Below are positions 44,781 to 54,366 of a stretch of DNA of 64,000 nucleotides, one piece after another. Both the position numbers and the translations under genes were made by a program. The DNA comes from CALLPQ01 sp038531745. Lineage in GTDB: Bacteria > Pseudomonadota > Alphaproteobacteria > Caulobacterales > Parvularculaceae. Numbering within the stretch: the stretch's first letter is position 1; each line of letters starts with the position of its first letter. The stretch is from NCBI GenBank assembly GCA_038531745.1, contig JBCBBJ010000008.1, positions 1-64,000 of the forward strand, read 5' to 3'. A model generated the notes under the pieces. It had not been told where the DNA came from. It was given only the letters and a program-made list of their open reading frames with translations, and searched no databases.

Positions 44781-47700
44781 GTGAAATTTACGAACCTTCG
44801 AATGACCGGCTTCAAATCTTTTGTGGAGCCAACGGATTTTGAGATCCATGATGGGCTCACCGGTATTGTGGGGCCCAATGGCTGCGGCAAATCCAATGTG
44901 CTGGAGGCCCTGCGCTGGGTCATGGGCGCCACATCAGCAAAGGCCCTACGCGGTAACGGCATGGAGGCTGTCATTTTTTCCGGCACAACCATGCGCCCTG
45001 CCCGTAACTGGGCCGAAGTGACACTGACCCTCGATAATACAGACCGCACGGCGCCCGCCGAGTACAATGACAATGAGACAATCGAAATCACTCGGCGGAT
45101 CCTGCGCAAGGAAGAAGGCTCGCAGTCGATCTATTCGGTGAACGGCAAGGAAGTGCGTGCCAAGGATGTGCAGCTTTTCTTTGCCGATGCGTCTTCGGGG
45201 GCAAACTCCCCGGCCCTTGTTCGCCAGGGTCAGATTGCCGAACTGATCAATGCAAAGCCGCAAAATCGTCGTCGCTTACTGGAAGAAGCCGCCGGGATCA
45301 CTGGCCTGCATACCCGTCGCCATGAGGCTGAGTTGCGGTTGCGCGCCGGGGAAACCAATCTGGAGCGGCTCGACGATGTGATGGGTGAGTTGGAAACTCA
45401 AAAGACGGCGCTGGCGCGTCAGGCGCGCCAAGCCACCCGGTATCGCAATCTTTCCGGTGATATCCGCCGGGCGGAGGCCATGGCCGCCTATATGCGCTGG
45501 TCCGATGCGGTTGCGGGGGCAAAAAGCGCCCACCATGATCTGGGGGAAATTGGTACCCTCCTCGAGGAAACGGCGCTGGCCGCCAATCGGGCTGGCACAG
45601 CCCGCGAAGCGGCGCAGCAGGCGCTGGACCCCCTGCGCATGCACGAAGCCGAAGCCGGCGCCGCTCTCCACCGCCTCACCGTGGCCCGCGAAAATCTTGA
45701 TGATGAAGCGCGGCGCGCGGCAGCCAATCTTAATCGGCTCACGGAGGAGATGGCCCGGCTCACCGGCGATACCGAGCGGGAAAAAACCCTTTTATGTGAC
45801 GCCGATGAAGCCATTGCCGCCCTCGACCGGGAAGAAACCGGGTTACGTCAGCGTGAGGCCACCGAAACCGAACGCCTTGCTACAGCAAGCCGGACAATGA
45901 CCACCGCCGTGGAGACGCAAAAGTCTTTTGAGGAGGCCTTCGACAAAACAAATCGCGAGAATGCCGAATTTGAAGCGCGTCGCCAGGCGCTCACCACACG
46001 GATCAATCAGGCGCGCAGTCAGGTGGAGCGTATCACCCGCCAGATTACAAGCCTGGAAGAAGAACGCCAGCGCATTGCACCCGATGCGGCGGAAGGGGAA
46101 AAACTGACCGCCGCCAAAACCGCTTTTGCCCAGGCTGGCGAGGCGGTGGCATTGGCCGAAACCGCGCAGCAGCGCGCCGAGCACAACAGGTTGGCGGCGG
46201 AAACGGCGGAACTTGCCGCGCGCGGCCCCCTGCGCCAAGCGGAACAGGCCCACGGCGAAGTGAATGCCGAACGCGATGCGTTACAAAAGCTCCTGAGTGA
46301 CCATGGCAGCGAGTGGCCTGCCCTGATTGAGGATATTGACGTGGAACCGGGCATGGAAAATGCCCTCGCCGCCGCGCTTGGTGACGATTTGAATGCGTCA
46401 ACTGACGCCCGTGCACCCTCCCATTGGTCAGACGTGGGACGGCTTATGGATGACGGCGCCCTCACCGGCGCGGGCCTGCCCACCGGCGCCATGGCGTTGA
46501 ATAACTATGTGAAAGCACCGCCCGCGCTGGCCCGGCGATTGAGCGCCATTGGTGTGGTGGCCCGCGAAATGGGCGACCGGCTCGCCGAAACGCTTCAACC
46601 CGGGCAACGGCTTGTTTCCCGGGAGGGCGACTTATGGCGTTGGGATGGACTTGTGGTCAGGGCCGAAGCGCGCACGGCCGCGGCCATTCGGCTTGAACAG
46701 CGCAACCGGCTCCATGCGCTCAGTACAGAGATTGCAGAAAAAGAAGAGGCCCTCGCCGCCGCGAAAACCAGCCATGACGAAACGGTTGATGCCTTTAGCA
46801 AATGCCGGTCCCTCGCAGGTGAAGCCGCCGCTGCCCTTGCCGCCGCCCGTCGCCATGGGGAGGCCAGCCGCGCAACCTTGACCCACCTTGAAAAGGCTTT
46901 TGAGCGCACCTCCGCGCGCATTGCCAATATTGATGAAAACCTTGATCAGCGACGCGCGGAAAAACAGCATACTGACGAAGAAGGGTTAGCCCTTGCCGAG
47001 GAACAAAAAGGCCTGCCCGATGGGTCAGCGCTGCAATCGGCGGTATCAACGGCGCGTGACGCCTTGTCGCGTGCCCGCACCCAGTCGAGCGAGGCGCGTG
47101 CGGCCTATGGTGATCTGACCCGTGAGGCAAAGATGCGTGCGGACCGGCTCACAGAACTTGGCCGTGAGCGCGGTGTTTGGGCGACGCGCCAGGCAACCGC
47201 CCGCGAACGTATCAACACCATCGAAGAGCGGCTTGGCGCCGTGCGCGCAGAGCATGAAGGCGCCAAAGAGGCGCCCACCAAGATTGAAGAAAAACGCAAA
47301 ACACTCCTCACCCAGATTGGTGAGGCGGAAACCGCCCGCAATAGCGCCAACGACGAATTGGCCAAGGCAGTAAATGCGGCCCAACAGTTGGAAAAAACGG
47401 CGCGGCTCGCCAATGAGGCAGCCAGCGAAGCCCGCGAAGCCCGGGCGCGTTTGGAGGCGCAGGCCGAAGCCGCCGATACCCGCGTGGAAGAGGCAACCCA
47501 ATTGGCCCAAGAAAGCTGTGATGCCGCGCCGGAAGAACTTCTGGAGATCGCCGAGCATAAAGACGACAAGCCCTTGCCCGAACGCGAGCAGATTGACCGC
47601 AAACTGGAGCGGTATAAACGCGAGCGCGAAAATCTTGGCGGCGTTAATCTGCGCGCTGATGAAGAATTGCAGGATGTGGCAACGCGGCTTGAGGAATTTA

Positions 47701-48260
47701 CCGTGGAACGCGAAGACTGCGAAGCGGCCATCAAGAAACTCCGCGGGTCTATCTCCAGCCTTAACCGTGAGGCGCGTCAGCGATTGCTCGATGCGTTTGA
47801 GACCGTCAACAGTAATTTCTCGCGTCTATTCACGGCGCTCTTCAATGGTGGCCAGGCGGAATTGCGACTGGTTGATGCTGAGGATCCGCTGGAAGCCGGT
47901 TTGGAGATTTATGCCTCCCCGCCGGGTAAAAAGCTCACATCCATGTCGCTCATGTCCGGCGGGGAGCAAGCCCTTACCGCCACGTCGCTGATCTTTGCCG
48001 TCTTCATGGCCAACCCAGCCCCGGTCTGTGTCCTCGACGAGGTTGACGCTCCCCTTGATGATGCAAATACCGAACGGTTCTGTACCATGCTCCATGAAAT
48101 GGCCCGCGAAACCGACACCCGCTTTATCGCAATCACCCACCACCCGCTCACCATGTCGCGGATGGACCGCCTCTTCGGCGTCACGATGATCGAACGCGGT
48201 GTTTCCCAATTGGTCTCAGTGGATCTGTCGCACGCGGAGCAGTTGGCTGCAGCGGAATGA
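44781..48260 (+). CDS. smc: Chromosome segregation protein SMC
   Basis: The GTG at 44781 behind GGGAAAG gives 1159 residues starting VKFTNLRMTGFKSF, the normal SMC opening; an upstream in-frame codon would add ten unrelated residues. Walker A is GPNGCGKSN (31-39). Two long coiled coils (about 165-500 and 650-1000) flank a hinge near 505-640. The C-terminal head has the signature LMSGGEQALTATSLIF and Walker B VCVLDEVDAPLDDAN. SMC condenses and segregates the chromosome with ScpA/ScpB, which are not in the window. Confidence 0.97.
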   Translation: MKFTNLRMTGFKSFVEPTDFEIHDGLTGIVGPNGCGKSNVLEALRWVMGATSAKALRGNGMEAVIFSGTTMRPARNWAEVTLTLDNTDRTAPAEYNDNETIEITRRILRKEEGSQSIYSVNGKEVRAKDVQLFFADASSGANSPALVRQGQIAELINAKPQNRRRLLEEAAGITGLHTRRHEAELRLRAGETNLERLDDVMGELETQKTALARQARQATRYRNLSGDIRRAEAMAAYMRWSDAVAGAKSAHHDLGEIGTLLEETALAANRAGTAREAAQQALDPLRMHEAEAGAALHRLTVARENLDDEARRAAANLNRLTEEMARLTGDTEREKTLLCDADEAIAALDREETGLRQREATETERLATASRTMTTAVETQKSFEEAFDKTNRENAEFEARRQALTTRINQARSQVERITRQITSLEEERQRIAPDAAEGEKLTAAKTAFAQAGEAVALAETAQQRAEHNRLAAETAELAARGPLRQAEQAHGEVNAERDALQKLLSDHGSEWPALIEDIDVEPGMENALAAALGDDLNASTDARAPSHWSDVGRLMDDGALTGAGLPTGAMALNNYVKAPPALARRLSAIGVVAREMGDRLAETLQPGQRLVSREGDLWRWDGLVVRAEARTAAAIRLEQRNRLHALSTEIAEKEEALAAAKTSHDETVDAFSKCRSLAGEAAAALAAARRHGEASRATLTHLEKAFERTSARIANIDENLDQRRAEKQHTDEEGLALAEEQKGLPDGSALQSAVSTARDALSRARTQSSEARAAYGDLTREAKMRADRLTELGRERGVWATRQATARERINTIEERLGAVRAEHEGAKEAPTKIEEKRKTLLTQIGEAETARNSANDELAKAVNAAQQLEKTARLANEAASEAREARARLEAQAEAADTRVEEATQLAQESCDAAPEELLEIAEHKDDKPLPEREQIDRKLERYKRERENLGGVNLRADEELQDVATRLEEFTVEREDCEAAIKKLRGSISSLNREARQRLLDAFETVNSNFSRLFTALFNGGQAELRLVDAEDPLEAGLEIYASPPGKKLTSMSLMSGGEQALTATSLIFAVFMANPAPVCVLDEVDAPLDDANTERFCTMLHEMARETDTRFIAITHHPLTMSRMDRLFGVTMIERGVSQLVSVDLSHAEQLAAAE

Positions 48261-48321
48261 GTTCTTTCTTCCGCGTTTATGAGGGAGATATCCGATCTTT
48301 TGGGAACCTTCGTAAGGCACC

Positions 48322-49029
48322 CTATTCCGAAGCAGCCTCATCAACCACAAGGACAAGGCGTTTCATCCCAGTACCGGCGATAGCGGGTGATCGGTGTACG
48401 AGTTGATGGTCACCAGGCGTAGATCCTGACGAAGGCGAAGACCAGGTTTTACCTTTGAAAAGAACGGGGTGCCCCGTCGCAACGGCCTTAATTTTTCCCG
48501 GTTCAGATTTTGGAACTGCCATCCCGTACTCAGTACCGGGTCCATCATAAGTGCACACAAGACGGGCCCTGACGGTATCGCGATGAAATTTGCTGCATGC
48601 ATTGTCGTCCACACCTTCGATCCGGATCGTCACAGCGTCGATCGAAAGAAGGGATGCCATTGCCCGTACCAGCACCGAGACATCCTTTGAAATCCAGTCC
48701 AGTATGACATCGTCCGTTATGCTGCGTGCGGACAAAAGCTGGCGGGTAGCATTTTCCGAGTGCGCGATTGGGACACAGACACGTCTGTTTGAGCCAATTG
48801 AATAATCACTTGCGCTTAATGCGCCGCGAACGTTTTGCGGCATGGTACGAGCCCAGATTACGGCTTGAGCAGTGCTGTTAGCTGCCTTAATAAAGGAGGT
48901 CGCCTCCGTAATCGTAGAAACGACATTATCGCGAGAGATAAGATCGTCATTGAATGGGTTGCGCCCCGGAACATCATTGAAGTCAGACGAGCGTTGAAGC
49001 GCAGTTGCAGACGAGAGATTACCAAACAT
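48322..49029 (-). CDS. DUF1826 family protein
   Basis: The 235-residue protein ends with the family hallmarks: CSKFHRDTVRARLVCTYDGPGTEYG, followed by GHPVLFKGKTW and VHRSPAIAGTGMKRLVLVVD. The HxD and later His residues resemble the iron-binding facial triad of 2-oxoglutarate-type oxygenases, but a function is not established. DUF1826 genes are, as I recall, often near zinc homeostasis genes under Zur; no COG0523 or ZIP gene is present here. A perfect palindrome lies 26 bp upstream. It converges on smc and diverges from the phenylalanine hydroxylase gene. Confidence 0.82.
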   Translation of the reverse strand: MFGNLSSATALQRSSDFNDVPGRNPFNDDLISRDNVVSTITEATSFIKAANSTAQAVIWARTMPQNVRGALSASDYSIGSNRRVCVPIAHSENATRQLLSARSITDDVILDWISKDVSVLVRAMASLLSIDAVTIRIEGVDDNACSKFHRDTVRARLVCTYDGPGTEYGMAVPKSEPGKIKAVATGHPVLFKGKTWSSPSSGSTPGDHQLVHRSPAIAGTGMKRLVLVVDEAASE

Positions 49030-49055
49030 GTGAAAAACCTATCCCGGGCGGGTCC

Positions 49056-49068
49056 GTGATAGTATCAC
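49056..49068 (-). promoter_or_regulatory. Perfect 13-bp palindrome upstream of DUF1826, Zur-box candidate
   Basis: GTGATA-G-TATCAC is a perfect inverted repeat 26 bp before the DUF1826 start. Its GT-AT-AT-AC spacing resembles alphaproteobacterial Fur/Zur-type operators, but the match is short. Confidence 0.4.
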
Positions 49069-49275
49069 AAAAGGTGCTGCTTATACGCGCGTCGCTTGTT
49101 TGGCATTAAAGCGTTGACTTCATCGAACGACAATAAACGCAGCGAGAACCTCAGGCGACGTCTCCCACGCTGCACCGGTTTCCTACTCTAAAAATCGAAA
49201 AATGCTGTGGAAAATGACAAGAAACACTATGGCATAATAGGTATAATATCCGGGCAATTCGCCGGAGGCTCAAAA

Positions 49276-50181
49276 TTGGTTCGCGAAAAAAACAGATACG
49301 CCAACGCCCCGAAAAACCCCGATTACACCATTGATCAGGCGTGGGATAGCTACTCACCGGCCGAACATAGCCGGTGGGACCGGTTATTTGCACGCCAGCG
49401 CGATATTTTGGAAAATAGAGCGTGCCCTGAGTTTCTTGAGGCGATGAAAGCACTACGACTTTCGGATCAGGGCATCCCGCATATGGAACGACTGTCCGAC
49501 CGGCTCGAGGTAAAGACGGGATGGCGCGTTGTACCAGTTGCGGACCTTGTACCTGACGATGTCTTTTTCAATCATCTTGCCAATAAACGATTTCCCGCAG
49601 GCGCCTTTATTCGTCCGGAAGCAGAATTCGATTATCTGGAAGAGCCGGACATTTTTCATGACATTTTTGGTCATGTCCCGATGCTGGCCGACCCGCTATT
49701 TGCGGAGTTTATGCAGGCCTATGGCAAAGGCGGCCAGCGAGCACTGCGCCTGAACCAGCTTGATCATCTGGCCCGTCTTTATTGGTATACGGTAGAATTC
49801 GGCCTTATACAAACAGATGATGGGCTACGAATATACGGCGCCGGCATTGCATCTTCGCCAGAAGAAAGTCGTTTCAGTCTTGATGATCCTTCCCCCAATA
49901 GAATTGGGTTTGACCTCGACCGGGTCATGCGGACAAAATATATCATTGACGATTTTCAGCAAACCTATTTTGTGATCGACAGTTTCACCGCCCTACTCGA
50001 CACGTGCTATGCGGATTTTGGCGATGTTTATAACCGGGTCAAAGGGACGTCAGATTTTGAAGCGCACAGCATTGTTGACGGTGATAAGCTTCTTAATTGC
50101 GGCACGCTTGCATATTTCAAAAAACGGGCAGTGAGACAGAGACTTTCTGACATAAATCAAACTGCATCTCACCAAACTTAG
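49276..50181 (+). CDS. phhA: Phenylalanine 4-monooxygenase
   Basis: This pterin-dependent enzyme turns phenylalanine into tyrosine. A TTG at 49276 preceded by CCGGAGG at 7-nt spacing is taken as the start, giving 301 residues; a GTG 69 bases upstream has no such site and lies before a TATAAT box (49242-49247). Family features include the YAPAEHSRWDRLFARQ-like segment, RRFPAGAFIRPEAEFDYLEEPDIFHDIFGHVP type core with the two iron His, and GLIQTDDGLRIYGAGIASSPEE with the third iron ligand region. It probably serves phenylalanine catabolism or tyrosine supply; no pterin dehydratase gene is nearby. Confidence 0.93.
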   Translation: MVREKNRYANAPKNPDYTIDQAWDSYSPAEHSRWDRLFARQRDILENRACPEFLEAMKALRLSDQGIPHMERLSDRLEVKTGWRVVPVADLVPDDVFFNHLANKRFPAGAFIRPEAEFDYLEEPDIFHDIFGHVPMLADPLFAEFMQAYGKGGQRALRLNQLDHLARLYWYTVEFGLIQTDDGLRIYGAGIASSPEESRFSLDDPSPNRIGFDLDRVMRTKYIIDDFQQTYFVIDSFTALLDTCYADFGDVYNRVKGTSDFEAHSIVDGDKLLNCGTLAYFKKRAVRQRLSDINQTASHQT

Positions 50182-50311
50182 GCGGGGGGACTTGGCCCGC
50201 TTTGGCGACAAGAGTTGATCAAGGTAACGCGAACAGCGCACATCGCGACCGGCAATAAGGCCTGGGAACAACCGGACGATTTGCTGGTTCTTGGTGCGGT
50301 CGGGAGCCACG

Positions 50312-51217
50312 CTACTGGATACCTTTTGCAACCAGTTGAATTTCGTACAGATTAGGCCAATTCTTTCCCGTCACAAACAAACGATCTTCGTCCGGCATAT
50401 AGGCAATGCCGTTCAGCACATTATCTTTGCCCGTTTTGCGGCGCATGCGGCTTGCCTCCTCCGCTGGCAATAGCCCACTCAAATCAATCAGTCCGGTGAC
50501 CGTACCTGTGTCAGGGTCGATAATCGCCACCCAATCTTCCTGCCACAAATTGGCGAGAACGCGCCCGCGCACCCACTCCAATTCATTCAAATTACGGATG
50601 CGCTGGCCTTTCAGCGTGACGATCACGGCGCGATCCTCGGTCATGGTGGGCGGGGTCAAAAACCGCAATCGCGGGGTGCCATCGCTCATGATCAATTGCG
50701 CCCCATCGGTAGTCAGGCCCCACCCCTCTCCCCCATAGGAAAAAGTGCCTTCCTGGGTGAGAGTTTGCGGATCGGAGATAAAACCTGTTCCAGCGCGCCA
50801 GGTGAGACTGTAGATTTTGCCGTCTAGGGCCGCGGCGCCTTCCCCGAAATAGATATCGTCGAGCGGCAGCAAGGCCGACGCCGTCCCACTGACCAAATCA
50901 ACCCGGCGCAAGGATGACGCCCCGTTGAGACCCGTGGTCTCAAAAAGCGTACCATCGTGAAAGAACAGCCCTTGTGTGAACGCATCCTCATCATGGGGAT
51001 AGGTCGCCACAATCTTATAGCCATAGAGATGAACGTTGCCGTCTGCTGCCGGGTTGGCATGGAGCGCAGCGGTTGCCCCTAACGGCTTTTCGGGCATTCG
51101 CACCGATGTGGGTGTCTGATCCGCGGGATCGCTATTGGCGGGCGTGCACGCTTGCGTGAAACAAAAGCCTGCGATGACCCCGGCGGCGAGCGCCATGCGC
51201 AACAAAGAACCGTCCAT
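50312..51217 (-). CDS. Glutaminyl-peptide cyclotransferase, lipoprotein
   Basis: The 301-residue protein has a lipoprotein signal ending in TQAC (about residue 24) and the beta-propeller glutamine cyclotransferase domain: YPHDEDAFTQGLFFHDGTLFETTGL, LRRVDL, LNELEWVRGRVLANLWQEDWVAIIDP and NVLNGIAYMPDEDRLFVTGKNWPNLYEI. The family converts N-terminal glutamine of peptides to pyroglutamate. It should act in the periplasm. The gene converges with phhA (130-bp gap) and diverges from trxB. Confidence 0.9.
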   Translation of the reverse strand: MDGSLLRMALAAGVIAGFCFTQACTPANSDPADQTPTSVRMPEKPLGATAALHANPAADGNVHLYGYKIVATYPHDEDAFTQGLFFHDGTLFETTGLNGASSLRRVDLVSGTASALLPLDDIYFGEGAAALDGKIYSLTWRAGTGFISDPQTLTQEGTFSYGGEGWGLTTDGAQLIMSDGTPRLRFLTPPTMTEDRAVIVTLKGQRIRNLNELEWVRGRVLANLWQEDWVAIIDPDTGTVTGLIDLSGLLPAEEASRMRRKTGKDNVLNGIAYMPDEDRLFVTGKNWPNLYEIQLVAKGIQ

Positions 51218-51397
51218 GCGTTACCTGCCTCACTGTTCACGCCCCATCGACCCCACGGTACCGCGTCCGGCCCGCAGACACAAAGGCAGCGCATGATTGC
51301 CACCGTCATTGCACCTCTTGTGGGCAATCCCGGCACCGCCTAAATATCGAAATTACACAGCCTCTCACGGGCTCGCTCATTTCGAAGGAACACCCCT

Positions 51398-52333
51398 ATG
51401 AAAACGCGCGTATTGATCCTCGGCTCCGGTGCCGCGGGCCTCACCGCTGCCATTTACACCGCCCGAGCCGGGCTTAAGCCGGTTGTTGTTCACGGCTTAC
51501 AACCGGGTGGGCAGATGACGATTACCACTGAAGTTGAGAATTACCCGGGTTTTGCCGATGTGATTCAGGGCCCGTGGCTTATGGATCAAATGCAAAAGCA
51601 GGCCGAGCATGTGGGCACAACTTTTATTGCCGACCTGATTACTGATGTGGATTTGTCCCAGCGGCCTTTCATATTGAAAGGCGATGGCGGCAATACGTAT
51701 GAAGCTGACAGTTTGATCATCGCCACCGGCGCCCAGGCCAAATGGCTTGGTCTGCCGTCGGAAGAAAAATTTCAAGGCTTTGGCGTTTCGGCCTGCGCCA
51801 CGTGCGACGGGTTTTTCTATCGCGGGAAAAACGTGCTCGTCGTCGGCGGCGGCAATACAGCTGTCGAAGAAGCGCTCTATCTTTCCGGTTTGGCGGCAAA
51901 GGTAACGGTCATTCATCGGCGTGATAGTTTTCGTGCGGAGAAAATCTTGCAAGACCGTCTCTTTGGAAAAGACAATGTGGAGGTGATCTGGGACCATACG
52001 CTGGATGAAATTCTTGGCGATGAGAACCCCGCTAGCGTCACCGGGGCGCGGATCAAACATACCGGTTCTGGCGAGACCCGGGACGTACCCGTAGACGGCG
52101 TCTTTGTGGCGATTGGGCACCAACCGGCAACAGCTCTGTTTACGGACAAACTAGAGATGAAGCCGGGCGGCTATCTCGTCACGGACCCTGATTCAACCAA
52201 GACAGAAATTCCCGGCGTTTTTGCCGCCGGTGACGTGACCGACGATATCTATCGCCAGGCCGTCACCGCCGCTGGCATGGGCTGCATGGCCGCCCTGGAA
52301 GTGGAAAAGCTGCTGGCCGCTGAAGAAGGTTAG
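51398..52333 (+). CDS. trxB: Thioredoxin reductase
   Basis: The 311-residue flavoenzyme reduces thioredoxin with NADPH. It has the FAD motif LILGSGAAGLTAAIYTARAGL at the N-terminus, the redox pair CATC in GVSACATCDGFFYRG, the NADPH motif VVGGGNTAVEEALYLS and the closing GVFAAGDVTDDIYRQAVTAAGMGC. AAGGA precedes the ATG. A hairpin at 52347-52373 follows. Confidence 0.95.
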   Translation: MKTRVLILGSGAAGLTAAIYTARAGLKPVVVHGLQPGGQMTITTEVENYPGFADVIQGPWLMDQMQKQAEHVGTTFIADLITDVDLSQRPFILKGDGGNTYEADSLIIATGAQAKWLGLPSEEKFQGFGVSACATCDGFFYRGKNVLVVGGGNTAVEEALYLSGLAAKVTVIHRRDSFRAEKILQDRLFGKDNVEVIWDHTLDEILGDENPASVTGARIKHTGSGETRDVPVDGVFVAIGHQPATALFTDKLEMKPGGYLVTDPDSTKTEIPGVFAAGDVTDDIYRQAVTAAGMGCMAALEVEKLLAAEEG

Positions 52334-52346
52334 GGGCTGCATGAAA

Positions 52347-52373
52347 GAGCGGGCGAAAGACCAGCGCCCGCTC
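52347..52373. terminator. Hairpin between convergent trxB and polyprenyl synthase genes
   Basis: GAGCGGGCG pairs perfectly with CGCCCGCTC around a 9-nt loop, 13 nt after the trxB stop and just beyond the end of the opposite gene. T-runs are short, so it is a likely but not certain bidirectional terminator. Confidence 0.55.
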
Positions 52374-52376
52374 CCA

Positions 52377-53267
52377 TCAAGATTTGCGTTCAAACACAAA
52401 GCGGGCTGCGCCTTTTAGGGGCTCGGCTTTTGCACCGAACCTGTCGAGGTGAGCCTGCGCACTTTCCACGAGCATGCGCGCGTGGTCGCGGGCTTTGTCT
52501 GCACCTAAAATTTTGACGAATGTTGCCTTGTCCATATCCTCGTCCTGGCCTGTGGGTTTGCCAAGGTCTTCGGCATTGCCAAAGATATCGAGGAGGTCGT
52601 CAACAATTTGAAAGGCAAGGCCCAGCTCCTCGGCATAGTGCGTAAGCGCCGCCACTTCATCGTCATTGGCGCCCCCAACAATGCCGCCTGCCCGGGCGGA
52701 AAACCGGATCAGCGCCCCAGTTTTTAGCGCCTGAAGCTGCTTCACACCTTCAAGATCGAAGTCTTTTTGCTCCGCATAGATATCAATCATTTGCCCCCCG
52801 ACCATGCCTTCCTTACCGGACGCCCGGGCAAGCTCCAGCGCGAGGGCACAGCGCACGGCCCCGTCGGGATGGGTTGCGGGCTCCGCGAGGCATTCAAAGG
52901 CTTGTGTCAACAGGGCATCACCAGCAAGAATGGCGGTGGCATCGTCAAACGCTTTGTGTACGGAGGGGCGCCCACGGCGCAAATCAGAATCATCCATGGC
53001 CGGCAAATCATCATGGATCAGACTATAGCAATGGATCATTTCCACCGCGCAACCGGTGCGGATGGACCGCTCACGCGGGCAATCCAACAGGTCAGCCGAG
53101 GCGATCACCAGGAATGGACGCAATCGTTTACCACCATCCAGCGCGCCGTGACGCATGGCGTCACTGACCCGGCCAAGCGGGCCCGCGCCCATGGGCAACA
53201 TGGCGTCAAGCGCGGCCTCAACCAGACCAGCGGTTTCGCGAATGGTCGTCTCAAAATTTCCCATCAC
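52377..53267 (-). CDS. ispA: Polyprenyl (farnesyl-type) diphosphate synthase
   Basis: The 296-residue enzyme condenses isopentenyl diphosphate with allylic diphosphates. The first aspartate-rich motif is DDLPAMDDSDLRRG (in HCYSLIHDDLPAMDD) and the second is FQIVDDLLDIFGN; GGKRLRPFLVIA and GKPTGQDEDMDKATF complete the family pattern. The short FARM with two residues between Asp pairs is the bacterial type II farnesyl/geranyl form. Farnesyl diphosphate would feed the HpnC/D squalene route at 60193-62021 as well as undecaprenyl and quinone synthesis. Product length is inferred from family only. Confidence 0.9.
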   Translation of the reverse strand: MMGNFETTIRETAGLVEAALDAMLPMGAGPLGRVSDAMRHGALDGGKRLRPFLVIASADLLDCPRERSIRTGCAVEMIHCYSLIHDDLPAMDDSDLRRGRPSVHKAFDDATAILAGDALLTQAFECLAEPATHPDGAVRCALALELARASGKEGMVGGQMIDIYAEQKDFDLEGVKQLQALKTGALIRFSARAGGIVGGANDDEVAALTHYAEELGLAFQIVDDLLDIFGNAEDLGKPTGQDEDMDKATFVKILGADKARDHARMLVESAQAHLDRFGAKAEPLKGAARFVFERKS

Positions 53268-53297
53268 TGATTTCCAGATAGCGATTTCATGAGGCGG

Positions 53298-54128
53298 TCA
53301 ACGCGATGCGGACCGTTTGACAGGGCCGGTAAGGCCAGAGCCCTCACACGGGCTACAGGTGCGTTTGGGGAACCCAGTGCGTCCCCGCCCTTCGCATTGC
53401 TGGCAGATATCGCGTTGCGCCACCCGCAAACCAATGAAATGGGCCAAGTTCCCGGCGCTATTCGCCGACGCGGTTGCCGCTGTAGAGGTCTTCATTTGGC
53501 GCGGATCACCGGGCGCGGGTTCGGTCGGCAAAAAGGGTTCTGCCGATGCCAGCATTGGCGCGGTTGCCGCCTTCGCTTGCGCGGGCGTTGGTGGTTTAGG
53601 CGCGACGGGTTCACGATAATCGGCAACGTCGCGGGCATTAGAAACCTTGCGGGCGCGGTTCAGGACGCGTGCTGATAAATTTGATGCAAAAGAGGCCTCA
53701 GGCATCAGCATTTTCAGGGTCATGATCAAATCACGATGCCACGCTTGGACCATGGCAGCAAAACGGTTGGCATCAAAGGCCCCGCGCGGTTCAAAGAATG
53801 AAAACAGAAGCACATCATCATCGCTTTCGCGTTCCGCCACCGACACATGCAAGCTACGGTTTAGACCCTCAAGGCCCGTGGGCGTCAGATCAAAGCCGGT
53901 GAAGATTGCCAAAAATCCAAAGCCGGTAATCTTATCTTCATGGCCCGGCGCATGGATGAAAACGGTGAGGTAGGTCAGGCCGCTCAGCGTGACCCGGTAA
54001 ATGTGCTGGTGTCGTTCTGCATCGTAATCGTCGGCGATGACCTCATCATTGGTTTGACGCAAAATATCGACCATGGCCGCGCGGGGCCAATAACCCGCCG
54101 CATCAGCGCGAAACATCTGCTTGAACAT
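53298..54128 (-). CDS. Unknown protein with YbjN-like N-terminus and DnaJ-type zinc knuckle pair
   Basis: Residues about 1-150 resemble the YbjN/type III chaperone-like fold (alternating strands, IYRVTLSGLTYLTVFIHAPG, LNRSLHVSVAERESDDDVLLFSF). Residues 150-235 are a Pro/Ala-rich linker. The last 40 residues hold CQQCEGRGRTGFPKRTCSPCEGSGLTG, two CxxCxGxG elements like one zinc site of DnaJ. Such a pair could bind unfolded protein or RNA. It lies 30 bp upstream of the polyprenyl synthase on the same strand and may share its transcript. Function unknown. Confidence 0.65.
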   Translation of the reverse strand: MFKQMFRADAAGYWPRAAMVDILRQTNDEVIADDYDAERHQHIYRVTLSGLTYLTVFIHAPGHEDKITGFGFLAIFTGFDLTPTGLEGLNRSLHVSVAERESDDDVLLFSFFEPRGAFDANRFAAMVQAWHRDLIMTLKMLMPEASFASNLSARVLNRARKVSNARDVADYREPVAPKPPTPAQAKAATAPMLASAEPFLPTEPAPGDPRQMKTSTAATASANSAGNLAHFIGLRVAQRDICQQCEGRGRTGFPKRTCSPCEGSGLTGPVKRSASR

Positions 54129-54366
54129 AACTCACTATCCCATTTACCCGTGCCCCGGCATCCCGGTCCCAAGCGCGCACGCTAGCCGATGGCCTTGTCC
54201 GGGCCAAGCGCCTTTTTTGCGCCGAAGCCGGTCAACGGCAAGCGGCGTAAAATTAACAAGACTGTGACCTGCAGACGCTTGCGGTGGGCGCCAGCCCATG
54301 AAATAACGATGAAGATTGCCGCAGTGCAACATTGCCGCGGCAACCCAATCCGCAAAGGGGCATGCC

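Noticed and set aside
45488..47734. Long antisense frames opposite smc
   Set aside because: They mirror the high third-position GC of the coiled-coil codons on the real strand and carry only low-complexity Arg/Ser/Ala sequence.
50184..50203. GCGGG...CCCGC hairpin after phhA as a terminator
   Set aside because: The stem is only five base pairs with a nine-base loop and a very short T-run.
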